Origin: Clostridia bacterium
GTDB lineage: Bacteria; Bacillota; Clostridia; Christensenellales; Aristaeellaceae
Length of the DNA: 50,200 nt
Direction: 5' to 3'
Assembly (NCBI GenBank): GCA_017545905.1
Contig: JAFWXL010000021.1
Coordinates: 1 to 50,200, forward strand
The position numbers were made by a program, and so were the translations under genes. The notes beneath the pieces are model-generated. The model had not been told where the DNA came from. It saw only the letters and a list, made by a program, of their open reading frames with translations, and did not search any database. Positions 1 to 7,617 of this stretch are shown here, one piece after another (the first letter of the stretch is position 1; each line of letters begins with the position of its first letter).

Positions 1-1
1 C

Positions 2-1357
2 GAGCCTACCAACCATATCGATGCGGGTACCATTGCATGGTTGGAGACGCGTCTGGCCGCGTATCGCGGTGCGCTGATGATGGTTACGCATGATCGCTAT
101 TTTCTGGATCGCGTGTGCAACCGCATCGCAGAGCTGGATCTGGGCGTGCTGTATATGCATGACGGCAATTTTTCCTATTATCTGGAGCAGAAGGCCGCGC
201 GTCTGGATATGGAAAACGCGGCTGCACGCAAGCGAAGCTCGATCCTGCGCCGGGAACTGGAATGGATCCGCCGCGGCGCGCAGGCCAGAAGCACCAAGCA
301 GAAGGCACGCATTCAGCGCTTCGAGGAGATGAGCGCGATCAAGGGACCGCAGGCTGAGGCGAAGCTGTCGCTCTGTTCAACCAGCTCGCGCCTGGGAAGG
401 CGGATTGTGGAATGCGAGGACGTCTGTAAAGCCATGGGCGGCAGGCAGCTGGTCAGCGGGTTTACCTATACGATCCTGCGCGATGAGCGCATGGCCATCG
501 TCGGTCCCAATGGCTGCGGCAAGACGACCATGCTGCGTATGCTCTCGGGCGAGCTTGCGCCGGACGCAGGCAGCGTCGTGCTGGGCGATACGGTGAAGGT
601 TGGCTTTTTCAGGCAGGAATTCCCGATTGTCGACGAGAGTATGCGGCTGATTGACTTTATGAAGGACATCGCCGAATATGTGACCACGCCGGACGGACGG
701 TTTTCTGCCAGTCAGATGCTTGAGCAGTTTCTCTTCCCGCCGGATGTGCAGCTCACGCCGGTGAACAGGCTCTCCGGCGGCGAAAAGCGCAGGCTGTATC
801 TGGCCAGCGTGCTCATGAGTGCGCCCAATGTGCTGCTGCTTGACGAGCCGACCAATGATCTGGACATTGCCACGCTGGAGATTCTGGAAGACTATCTGAC
901 GGGCTTTCAGGGCGCGGTGGTGGTCGTCTCGCACGACCGCTCGTTCCTGGATCGCGTGGCGGGCAGGCTGTTTGCCTTTGAAGACGGCGCGAGGCTTTCG
1001 CAGTACATCTGTTCCTTCTCGGATTATCTGGATCACGTGTCCGCGCAGCAGGAGCTTGCCGCAAAGGCACAAAAGAGCGAGAGCGGCGCCGGCGCATCGC
1101 GCCGGGAGAAGCCGCGCGAGCTGCGTATGAGCTTCAAGGAGCAGCGCGACTACGACACCATCGATGCGCGCATCGAGGAGCTCAATGACAGGCTCGCAAG
1201 AATCGACGAGGACATCGCACGCTACGCCAGTGATTTTATGAAGCTGACGGAGCTTGCGGCGCTCAAGGAAAGCACGGAGCAGGAACTCGCTGAGGCGGAG
1301 GAGCGCTGGCTGTATCTGACCGATCTGGCAGAGCGCATCGCGGCGCAGAAGAAATAA
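2..1357 (+). CDS. ABC-F family ATPase, Uup-like (5' end outside window)
   Basis: Soluble tandem ATP-binding-cassette protein of the ABC-F type, which acts on ribosomes rather than in membrane transport. The frame is open from base 2, where it begins with the D-loop EPTNHID of the first ATPase domain, followed by its switch histidine (VTHDRYF). A basic, helical linker follows (EWIRRGAQARSTKQKARI), then the second ATPase domain with Walker A GPNGCGKTT, signature LSGGEKRR, Walker B LLLDEPTNDLD and switch SHDRSFLD. After it comes a charged C-terminal helical region rich in Glu and Arg, resembling the coiled-coil DNA/RNA-binding tail of Uup. There is no transmembrane segment. The first Walker A and signature lie upstream of the window. 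Family assignment is secure; the Uup subtype is inferred from the C-terminal coiled coil. Confidence 0.93.
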   Translation, partial: EPTNHIDAGTIAWLETRLAAYRGALMMVTHDRYFLDRVCNRIAELDLGVLYMHDGNFSYYLEQKAARLDMENAAARKRSSILRRELEWIRRGAQARSTKQKARIQRFEEMSAIKGPQAEAKLSLCSTSSRLGRRIVECEDVCKAMGGRQLVSGFTYTILRDERMAIVGPNGCGKTTMLRMLSGELAPDAGSVVLGDTVKVGFFRQEFPIVDESMRLIDFMKDIAEYVTTPDGRFSASQMLEQFLFPPDVQLTPVNRLSGGEKRRLYLASVLMSAPNVLLLDEPTNDLDIATLEILEDYLTGFQGAVVVVSHDRSFLDRVAGRLFAFEDGARLSQYICSFSDYLDHVSAQQELAAKAQKSESGAGASRREKPRELRMSFKEQRDYDTIDARIEELNDRLARIDEDIARYASDFMKLTELAALKESTEQELAEAEERWLYLTDLAERIAAQKK

Positions 1358-1427
1358 TGCGATATGGGAAAGGGCGAAGCAAATCGTCCTTTCCTTTTTG
1401 CTTCGAATAAACGGATTCCATATCGCA
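1358..1427. other. Nested inverted repeat after the ABC-F gene
   Basis: Directly after the ABC-F stop codon, TGCGATATGG (1358-1367) is matched by CCATATCGCA (1418-1427). Inside this, CGAAGCAAA and TTTGCTTCG form a second perfect stem. The nested stems could fold into one long hairpin at the ABC-F 3' end. The run of T is inside the structure rather than after it, so a classical terminator is not certain. Confidence 0.5.
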
Positions 1428-1430
1428 TAT

Positions 1431-1459
1431 CCTTGATAGCACAAAGAGCGATATCAAGG
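1431..1459 (+). promoter_or_regulatory. Hairpin overlapping the lipoprotein ribosome binding site
   Basis: CCTTGATA (1431-1438) can pair with TATCAAGG (1452-1459) across a 13-nt loop. The 3' arm contains part of the AAGGAGG ribosome binding site (1456-1462) of the lipoprotein gene starting at 1472. Folding would partly hide the site. The pairing is seen in the sequence; a regulatory role is inference. Confidence 0.4.
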
Positions 1460-1471
1460 AGGATATGCGGT

Positions 1472-2089
1472 ATGCATATAAGGAAAAAAGCGCTGTTTGC
1501 GGCGGGTCTTCTCGCAGGCGCGGCAGCGCTGACAGGATGCACGATGATCTCAAAGCCAATGACCTCGCCCACGCCGATGGCCGCGCAGCAGCGAACGCCG
1601 GCTCCGGCGACGGCTGAGCCTTCGCCGCAGGCAACCGCAGATGCGGATGTGAATGAGCCGGAAGCGCTTGAACTGCTCGTCGGCGGCGAGGCGGCAGAGG
1701 AAGGCGCCATCGTGGAAGACGGCGAACTGCTGCTGCCGCTTGCGCAGACGGCGCAAAAGCTCGGCTGGAAGGTTGGCGGCGAGCAGACCGAAGAGGAGAC
1801 GCAGACAAAGTGCGTGATCACTCTTGAAAAGGATGACAGCCGCATCACGGTTGCGTGGACGGTCAGCGACAATACCGCCAGGAATATCTCGTGGCAGAAG
1901 GACGGTCTGCTCATTCCTGTGGATACGCGCATCACGACGCTGGGCGATATTGTCTATGTGCCCGCCGCTTTTTTCGAGGAGGCGACTGGCGTGAGCGTCG
2001 TACAAAAGCAAACAAACGTTATTGTTTCAACACCGAAACCTGTCGATACCCCCAAAATGATGCAAGATTCCTCTGGCGAAAATGGCTGA
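1472..2089 (+). CDS. Lipoprotein with copper-amine-oxidase N-terminal-like domain
   Basis: A 205-residue secreted lipoprotein. The N terminus is a basic, hydrophobic signal ending in the lipobox LTGC (Cys at about residue 23), followed by a Pro/Thr/Ala-rich linker. Residues about 70-190 have alternating strands and the pattern LLLPLAQTAQKLGWKV ... VYVPAAFFEEATG, typical of the copper amine oxidase N-terminal-like domain common in clostridial envelope proteins. That domain is not an oxidase and has no metal site here. The start is chosen because AAGGAGG lies at 1456-1462; an upstream in-frame ATG at 1364 has no such site. Exact role unknown. Confidence 0.78.
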   Translation: MHIRKKALFAAGLLAGAAALTGCTMISKPMTSPTPMAAQQRTPAPATAEPSPQATADADVNEPEALELLVGGEAAEEGAIVEDGELLLPLAQTAQKLGWKVGGEQTEEETQTKCVITLEKDDSRITVAWTVSDNTARNISWQKDGLLIPVDTRITTLGDIVYVPAAFFEEATGVSVVQKQTNVIVSTPKPVDTPKMMQDSSGENG

Positions 2090-2096
2090 AAAACCG

Positions 2097-2126
2097 TTGA
2101 CATGAGCGCGGGGAGACTGCTATAAT
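2097..2126 (+). promoter_or_regulatory. Sigma-A-type promoter of the 6S RNA candidate
   Basis: Consensus -35 TTGACA (2097-2102), an 18-nt spacer and consensus -10 TATAAT (2121-2126). Predicted transcription start is near 2132-2134. No good coding frame follows, which fits a strong promoter for a stable RNA. Confidence 0.8.
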
Positions 2127-2132
2127 AATCCC

Positions 2133-2390
2133 AGAAGTCAGCGGAGCATTCCGCTGAGTCAGATGTCCTGGGGTGTGCGCCAGTCGTCTGTATTTTCTCC
2201 TACATTTTCATAACAGGAGCCCGGATGTTGATTCGTGGATGTCACGCCCCCGTACTTTGTACGCCAGGGGACGGCAGAAGCGCGTCACAGGGCGCCGACC
2301 TACCGCGAGCGGTGGGTGAAAAACGACGGCAGCGGCACTTTGGGATACTTTGGCGATCAGCGCAGTCCAGGCAACTGGGCTGCGTTTTTT
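2133..2390 (+). ncRNA. ssrS: 6S RNA candidate
   Basis: A transcript from a consensus promoter to a strong terminator with no convincing protein. The core matches the Firmicutes 6S pattern: a 5' arm TCCTGGGGTGTGCGCC (from about 2165) can pair, through an internal loop, with GGCGCCGACC (from about 2300); between them lies the motif TTTTCTCCTACATTTTCAT followed by AACAGGAGCCCG, like the central bubble arm of 6S RNA. 6S RNA binds the sigma-A RNA polymerase holoenzyme and mimics an open promoter. Odd points are a 5' leader hairpin (CAGCGGA/TCCGCTG) and a tail of about 80 nt after the core, making the predicted primary transcript near 258 nt, longer than usual. Identification is by recalled motif, not by a covariance search. 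Confidence 0.66.
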
Positions 2391-2391
2391 T
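2361..2391 (+). terminator. Rho-independent terminator of the 6S candidate
   Basis: GCAGTCCAG pairs with CTGGGCTGC across a GCAA loop and is followed by a run of seven T. Confidence 0.85.
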
Positions 2392-2450
2392 GTGGGCTCT
2401 GCCCACACCCGGCAGGGACATTGTCTTTGCACCATTCGGCGTTTCGTGCT
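2392..2450 (+). repeat. 3'-end palindromic repeat, copy 1
   Basis: Starts right after the T-run of the 6S terminator. It contains GTGGGCTCTGCCCAC, then ACCCGGCAGGGACATTGT, and ends near TTCGG. It is nearly the same as the core of the copy at 37569-37656 (GGGCTCTGCCC, ACCCGGCAGGGACATTGT). It belongs to a family seen six times in this window. Confidence 0.7.
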
Positions 2451-2500
2451 GGTTTGAAATTGCATCGCTCGGGCGGAGGGTCCTCTGATACTGCCATGGG

Positions 2501-2532
2501 CAAAATAAAAAGCTCTCCCTTCAGGGAGAGCT
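2501..2532 (-). terminator. Terminator of apbE
   Basis: On the minus strand AGCTCTCCC and GGGAGAGCT form a perfect 9-bp stem with a 4-nt loop, followed by TTTTTATTTT. It lies just past the apbE stop codon. Confidence 0.85.
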
Positions 2533-2559
2533 GGCACGGCAAGGCTGATGCAGAGAGGC

Positions 2560-3633
2560 TTACTTGTTTGTTGCGCCGCGGGATTTGGCGATCTTTGCTG
2601 CGCCGGCGGTCATTTCCTTGCTGCCGTCGGGGAAGATCCACATAGCCTCCACGCCGTCAAGCGATTCGATAAACGCGCGGGATTGCTCGTAAGGCATCAG
2701 ATATGCCGCGGTGGAGAGCATGTCCGCCCATCCGGAATCTTCGGCGATGATGGACACAGAGCGGAAATGATCGGCGGGCATCAGCGTGTCAGGATCGATC
2801 AGATGGTGATAGTTCTTGCCGTCCACGGTGTAAAAGCGCTGATAATCGCCGGAGGTAACGACGGAGCCGTTGGCAAGGAACAGCGTTTCCACGATGTCCG
2901 ACAGGCCGAAGACCGCGCCGTCCGGGTCCTGAATGCCCACGCCCCAGCCCTTACGGCCGTCCAGCGGGGGATTGCCCAGACGCACATTGCCGCCGGCGCT
3001 GATGATGAAGGAATTCATATCGCCGGCAAGGAGCATCTGCCCGACGATCTCGGTGGCATAGCCCTTTGCAACTGCGCCGACGTCGAGCTTCATCTCCGGA
3101 TCAGCGAAGTAAACCGTCATGTTCGCATCATCCAGAATCAGATTGCTGATGTCTGTGTGGGGAAGGGCGGCTTCGAGCGTATCCATCGGCGGCAGCTTGG
3201 CGCTCAGCGGATCGCTGAGACCGGCGTCGCGGTAATGATGCCAGATCGAAAGCACGCTGCCCATGGCGACATTGGTCTGTCCCTGGCAGGTTTCGTAATG
3301 GCTCTTGCAGAACTTGAGCAGGCCGTAGAGGATCGGATCGACCTTGACCGGTTCATTGGCCGCCTTTTCATTGAGCGTATAGACGCTCACAATGCCTTCG
3401 CTTTCGTAGCTGTGATAGGTGTCAAAGAGCTTATGCATGTAGACATACTGCTGATGCACAGCCTCAGCCCACATGTCATAGGTCTGCTGGCTGTCGGCAA
3501 AGCCGATGAGCTGGATGACCGTATCAAATGTATCCATAAAGACCGAGCTGTATCGGTTCATTTCGGCGTGACCGGGCAGGATCAGCGCAAGACAAAGCGC
3601 GACAAGCAGCAGCGCTGCAGCCAGTTTTTTCAT
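2560..3633 (-). CDS. apbE: FAD:protein FMN transferase (ApbE)
   Basis: ApbE moves FMN from FAD onto a Ser/Thr of target FMN-binding domains outside the membrane, using Mg2+. The 357-residue protein has an N-terminal Sec-type signal (residues 1 to about 23), then the family motifs: MDTFDTVIQL near residue 33, NVAMGSVLSIWHHY at 121-134, DVGAVAKGYA at 184-193 with the substrate-site Lys190, HHLIDPDT at 276-283 and the metal-binding ADMLSTAA at 303-310. The usual Gly after DPxT is Leu here. No lipobox Cys is visible, although many Gram-positive ApbE proteins are lipoproteins. The start has GGAGGT at 3643-3648. The gene is monocistronic with its own promoter and terminator. A likely client is the flavoprotein at 45818-47602, which has a matching acceptor motif. 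Confidence 0.92.
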   Translation of the reverse strand: MKKLAAALLLVALCLALILPGHAEMNRYSSVFMDTFDTVIQLIGFADSQQTYDMWAEAVHQQYVYMHKLFDTYHSYESEGIVSVYTLNEKAANEPVKVDPILYGLLKFCKSHYETCQGQTNVAMGSVLSIWHHYRDAGLSDPLSAKLPPMDTLEAALPHTDISNLILDDANMTVYFADPEMKLDVGAVAKGYATEIVGQMLLAGDMNSFIISAGGNVRLGNPPLDGRKGWGVGIQDPDGAVFGLSDIVETLFLANGSVVTSGDYQRFYTVDGKNYHHLIDPDTLMPADHFRSVSIIAEDSGWADMLSTAAYLMPYEQSRAFIESLDGVEAMWIFPDGSKEMTAGAAKIAKSRGATNK

Positions 3634-3667
3634 CGGATTGATTACCTCCATGTGTGATGCTTGAACC

Positions 3668-3696
3668 ATTATATCAGAAATATGCCCGCGCAACAA
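3668..3696 (-). promoter_or_regulatory. Promoter of apbE
   Basis: Minus strand: TTGTTG (3696-3691), 17-nt spacer, TATAAT (3673-3668). It is about 35 nt upstream of the apbE start. Confidence 0.7.
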
Positions 3697-3762
3697 GGCG
3701 CGATCGCTGGAAACAGGACCAGCAAAAGCAAGTGGAGACAGGCATTGACAGCTCCTGCGCGA

Positions 3763-3792
3763 TTTACAAATTGCGCCCGGTTATGGTACAAT
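3763..3792 (+). promoter_or_regulatory. Promoter of the SpoIID/SH3 gene
   Basis: TTTACA (3763-3768), 18-nt spacer, TACAAT (3787-3792), about 60 nt before the start codon. A TTGACA at 3745-3750 is too far from this -10 to be its partner. Confidence 0.55.
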
Positions 3793-3853
3793 GCCATTGC
3801 TCTTGTGATGTATGCGCATGCATACACAATACGGACGAAAGAGGGACATGACT

Positions 3854-6757
3854 ATGGTACAGAATAATAAACGGGCAGTGCCCGTTCCCGCTTCCGAGCC
3901 GGTTGCAGTTTTCTGGCGGCGCAGCGCGCTGCGGCTTGCTGTGCTGCTGCTTACGCTGCTTGTGCTTTTGCCCGTTTCATCGGCTTTGGCAGATCCGGGC
4001 GTGGTCAGCGGGACGACGGTGTCCGGCACGGTGCGCGTCTATCTGTCTTCAATCGCTTCCAATACGTCGGTGGATGTGACGGTAAACGGCAGCTATTCCA
4101 TCGGCGGGGATACGGACCGCGCCATTGCACGCGGCACGCAGCTCACGGTATCCAACAGCGGCGGCACGCTGCACATGCGCATGAACGGCAGCACGCAGAC
4201 GATGGGCAGCCGCTTCAAGCTCAGGCGCCATCAATCCTCCGGTGAAAACGGCGTGCGCATTGCGCAGGCCAGAAAACCGCAGAGCCTGTATCCGGGCGAT
4301 ATCGAGTTCATTGCCAAGGGCGGCAATGTGCAGATTGTGGTGCATGTGTACATGGAGGATTACATGCTCGGCGTGCTCCCGTATGAGATGGACAATTCCT
4401 TCCCGCTTGAGGCGCTCAAGGCGCAGGCCGTGGCGGCGCGCACCTATGCGCTCAAAAAGATGAGCGCGCAGGCGGCTACCTATGACGTGGTCGATACGAC
4501 GAGCGATCAGGTGTACAACGGCACGCCGGCAGGCAATGCGCGCTGCGTGCAGGCTGTGGAGGAAACCAGCGGTATCGTCGGTACGGTCAACGGCGAATAC
4601 ATGGCCAGCTACTATACAGCCTCCAACGGCGGTCAGACGGAATCCGTCGCCAATGCATGGGGAAGCGGCTCCTACAGCTATCTGCAGCTCAAGGATGATC
4701 CGTATGACCTGCGCAACAGCGCGTCGATTGCCAAGTCCGTCACGTTTTACCGGGACGGCACGACCAGCATTTCCGCACTGACCGAGCTGCTTCGCACAGA
4801 AGCGGCCGCCATGGTGGGCGCGCATTCGGTGCGCATCACGGGCATCACACATGTGATTCCGCACAGCCCCAAGTACGACGAGCCTTCGCGCGTGTACAAG
4901 AAGGTGGACGTCGGCCTTGTGCTGGAGGGCTATGGCAATGTGACAGTAACGCTGGACTATTTCAATCAGATCGAAAGTCTGTGCGCGATGTCGATCAACG
5001 TGCTAAAAAACGAAACGATCTCCGTCGCCGAGACAGTCGGCGGCTACAAGCTCACGGCCAGGCGATACGGCCACGGCGTGGGCATGAGCCAGCGCGGCGC
5101 CCAGCAGATGGCCAGAGAAGGCCTGAGCTATGAGCAGATTCTGGAATTCTATTATCCGGGCCTTGTGCGTACGCGATATACGATGACGCGTACGATCCTC
5201 CCGTCTATTGACGGCACGGGCGGTTCGGTGGATGGCCCCGTTTCCGATGCGAAGAGCGCGATTGTCACGCTTTCCAATCCGCTGGACAGCCTGAATCTGC
5301 GCAGCGAGCCGAGCACGTCGTCTTCAATTCTGGCGACGATGGCGCATGGCACGCAGGTGACGCTGCTTAAGATGGACGGTGCATGGAGCCGCATCCAGTA
5401 TGGCACGCTCAGCGGCTACGTATCCAATCAGTACATCAGCGTGCAGGAGGATGCAGTGGACGAGACGCCGCAGGGCGTTATCAGCCGCGGTACAGCGGTC
5501 GTATCCCTGTCGGATGAGAGCCAGACGCTGAATCTGCGCGCCGCGCCGACAGTGAATTCTGCGGTGCTCTCGCACCTGCGCCACGGACAGACGCTGACCG
5601 TGCTGGAGCGCTATGAGCGCTGGACCTATGTGCAGATGGGCTCGCTGAGCGGCTATGTCTCCAACGACTATATCGTATATGACGCCGCGGGCGGGCAGAT
5701 GCAGACGCCGCAGCCGGCGCAGACCCCGCAGACGCTTGAAAAGCGCACGGCGATCGTGCTGCCCGAGGGCGGCCTGAACCTGCGTTCCGGTCCGTCGCGC
5801 ACCTCCGGCGTGATTCTCACGCTGCCGCAGGGCACGATGCTCAGCGTGACCGGCGGGCAGACGGGCGATATGCTGCCCGTGTCGCTGGGCGGCCTGTCGG
5901 GCTATGTTGCCAGCGAATATGTATTCACGGCGACGGATATCGAGCTGGGTCTGGCGTCGCCGACGCCGTCTCCGGTTCCGACGCCCACGCCGACGCCCGA
6001 GCCGGTTGAATATGCGGCGAGCGTCACGGCATACAGCGGCCTCAAACTGCGCGAGCAGCCCGATACCGGCAGCCGGACGATTACAGCCATGCCCTATGGG
6101 GTAAGCGTTATGGTGACGGGCGCGCAGGTGAATGGATTCTATCCCGTGCGCTACGGCGATCTCACGGGCTACGCATCTGCCAGCTATCTGAGTTTTGACG
6201 ATGCGGCGGCGCCTGTGCTGCCCACGCCTGTGCCCACGCAGGCACCGGTCCTTCAGCCGACTGCCGCGCCCACGCCGGTGCCGCCTGCATCGCAGATCGT
6301 AACAGGGCGCACGGCGACGGTCACAGCTGCGAGCGGACTGAACATGCGCGCGGATTCCAATACTTATTCCGACGTGATCGCAACGCTTGCCTACGGCGTG
6401 GAAGTGGTTGTCACCGGTGAAATGATCGGCGGCTTCTATCCGGTACGTGTGGGCACGCTCAGCGGCTATGTCAGCAGGGAGTACGTGCGCTTTGGCGAGT
6501 CAGCCGTGCAGACGGCCGCAACGCCGGCGCCGACCAGCACGCCGAAGGCGGGCGAATACCGCGTCGTGGTGGACAGCGACAATGGTCTCAACCTGCGCGC
6601 TGCGCCGCATACGGGCAGTCAGGTGGTCTATGTGCTGCCTTACGGCATGGTGCTCACCGTCCTTGGAGAGAGTGAAAACGGCTTCCTGCATGTGCAGTGG
6701 GCAGGCTATACGGGTTATGTCTCCCGGGAGTATGTCACGCCCTTTGGCGCGCAGTAA
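3854..6757 (+). CDS. Secreted SpoIID/LytB-domain protein with six SH3 repeats
   Basis: A 967-residue exported cell-wall protein. Residues about 25-45 are a hydrophobic signal/anchor ending in ALA. The SpoIID/LytB region spans roughly 140-440: VYMEDYMLGVLPYEM, the Glu-containing LEALKAQAVAARTYAL, YYTASNGGQTES and RYGHGVGMSQRGAQ all match the family that in SpoIID cleaves peptidoglycan glycan strands as a lytic transglycosylase. Six bacterial SH3 domains follow, each starting with a LNLR/LKLR/LNMR strand and ending GY(V/A)S..Y; some are joined by Pro/Thr linkers. SH3b domains usually bind peptidoglycan. Three ATGs compete; 3854 is chosen because the AAAGAGGGA site at 3838-3846 leaves about 7 nt, against 1 nt for the ATG at 3848. 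The SH3 tail makes it much longer than sporulation SpoIID, so vegetative wall remodelling is more likely. Confidence 0.88.
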   Translation: MVQNNKRAVPVPASEPVAVFWRRSALRLAVLLLTLLVLLPVSSALADPGVVSGTTVSGTVRVYLSSIASNTSVDVTVNGSYSIGGDTDRAIARGTQLTVSNSGGTLHMRMNGSTQTMGSRFKLRRHQSSGENGVRIAQARKPQSLYPGDIEFIAKGGNVQIVVHVYMEDYMLGVLPYEMDNSFPLEALKAQAVAARTYALKKMSAQAATYDVVDTTSDQVYNGTPAGNARCVQAVEETSGIVGTVNGEYMASYYTASNGGQTESVANAWGSGSYSYLQLKDDPYDLRNSASIAKSVTFYRDGTTSISALTELLRTEAAAMVGAHSVRITGITHVIPHSPKYDEPSRVYKKVDVGLVLEGYGNVTVTLDYFNQIESLCAMSINVLKNETISVAETVGGYKLTARRYGHGVGMSQRGAQQMAREGLSYEQILEFYYPGLVRTRYTMTRTILPSIDGTGGSVDGPVSDAKSAIVTLSNPLDSLNLRSEPSTSSSILATMAHGTQVTLLKMDGAWSRIQYGTLSGYVSNQYISVQEDAVDETPQGVISRGTAVVSLSDESQTLNLRAAPTVNSAVLSHLRHGQTLTVLERYERWTYVQMGSLSGYVSNDYIVYDAAGGQMQTPQPAQTPQTLEKRTAIVLPEGGLNLRSGPSRTSGVILTLPQGTMLSVTGGQTGDMLPVSLGGLSGYVASEYVFTATDIELGLASPTPSPVPTPTPTPEPVEYAASVTAYSGLKLREQPDTGSRTITAMPYGVSVMVTGAQVNGFYPVRYGDLTGYASASYLSFDDAAAPVLPTPVPTQAPVLQPTAAPTPVPPASQIVTGRTATVTAASGLNMRADSNTYSDVIATLAYGVEVVVTGEMIGGFYPVRVGTLSGYVSREYVRFGESAVQTAATPAPTSTPKAGEYRVVVDSDNGLNLRAAPHTGSQVVYVLPYGMVLTVLGESENGFLHVQWAGYTGYVSREYVTPFGAQ

Positions 6758-6780
6758 GGTGCAAAAGTGAACATAAGCTG

Positions 6781-6818
6781 AAAATCCGCAGACCGGTTGC
6801 AATCGGTCTGCGGATTTT
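6781..6818 (+). terminator. Terminator of the SpoIID/SH3 gene
   Basis: AAAATCCGCAGACCG (6781-6795) and CGGTCTGCGGATTTT (6804-6818) form a perfect 15-bp stem with loop GTTGCAAT. Symmetric A and T ends could allow termination both ways. Confidence 0.85.
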
Positions 6819-6825
6819 GTACAAT
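6797..6825 (+). promoter_or_regulatory. Promoter overlapping the upstream terminator
   Basis: -35 TTGCAA (6797-6802) lies exactly in the loop of the terminator hairpin; after 17 nt comes -10 TACAAT (6820-6825). It would drive the methyltransferase gene at 6868. Confidence 0.55.
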
Positions 6826-6867
6826 GCTGTCATAAATGAAACCGATATCTCCGGAAAGGACAGGAAT

Positions 6868-7614
6868 ATGGAAAATGACGTTTTGATTCTGGAAGGCGAG
6901 CGCATCGATGATCTGCAGAGAGATGGTCTTCGCATCATTCAGCGCACGGACGGATTCCGTTTCGGGACGGACGCCGTGCTGCTGGCGGATTTTGCCGGCG
7001 TGAAGAAGGGCGAGCATGTGGCAGATGTGGGCACGGGCACGGGCGTTTTGCCGCTGCTCCTCTCTGCACGGGCGCAGGATACGACGTTTGATGCCTTTGA
7101 GATTCAGGAAGGCGTGGCGGACATGGCCATGCGCAGCGTGCGCCTGAACGATCTGACGCCGCGTATCCGCATTCACCATGCGGACTGCCGCGACGCCGCC
7201 GGAATCATCGGTCATGAGCGCTGCCATCTGGTGGTCACCAATCCGCCCTATACAAAGGGCGGCGCCGGGCTGGTGAGCCCGGAGCAGACGCGCGCGCTGT
7301 CGCGAAGCGACTCGGATTGCCCGCTTGAGGCGTGGATGCTTGCCTGCGGCAGGCTGCTCAAAAACGGGGGCAGGCTGTGCTGCGTGTTTCCTGCGCCGCG
7401 CTTTCTGGAACTGTGCGATGCGATGCGCCATGCGCGTGTGGAGCCCAAGCGCGTGCGCTTTGTCGCAGCCAGGGTGTCGTGCAGCCCGAAACTGGTGCTT
7501 GTGGAAGGGCTCAAGGGTGCAAGGCCGGGGCTGCACATGCAGCCTCTGCTCATTACGCATGACGAACAGGGAAACTTTACGCAGGAGATGCGAAGGATCT
7601 ACGGCGAGGAATGA
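6868..7614 (+). CDS. TrmN6/YfiC-type N6-adenine methyltransferase
   Basis: A 248-residue Rossmann-fold SAM-dependent methyltransferase of COG4123, whose E. coli member (YfiC/TrmN6) methylates adenine 37 of tRNA1-Val. Visible features: RFGTDAVLLADFA near residue 32, SAM-binding motif I VADVGTGTGVLPLLL near 50-64, acidic loop FEIQ, and the amino-methyltransferase motif TNPPYTKGG near 122-130. N-PP-Y is the catalytic motif for methylating exocyclic adenine amines. The start follows GGAAAGGACAGG. It has a promoter of its own. The substrate in this organism is inferred from family only. Confidence 0.85.
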   Translation: MENDVLILEGERIDDLQRDGLRIIQRTDGFRFGTDAVLLADFAGVKKGEHVADVGTGTGVLPLLLSARAQDTTFDAFEIQEGVADMAMRSVRLNDLTPRIRIHHADCRDAAGIIGHERCHLVVTNPPYTKGGAGLVSPEQTRALSRSDSDCPLEAWMLACGRLLKNGGRLCCVFPAPRFLELCDAMRHARVEPKRVRFVAARVSCSPKLVLVEGLKGARPGLHMQPLLITHDEQGNFTQEMRRIYGEE

Positions 7615-7617
7615 TCT

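Noticed and set aside
3745-3750. TTGACA as -35 of the SpoIID/SH3 gene
   Set aside because: It is 36 nt from the only good -10; the TTTACA at 3763 fits the spacing.
5939-6300. Tandem DNA repeat in the SH3 region
   Set aside because: The likeness is at protein-domain level (SH3 units and Pro/Thr linkers); the DNA copies have diverged and are ordinary coding sequence.
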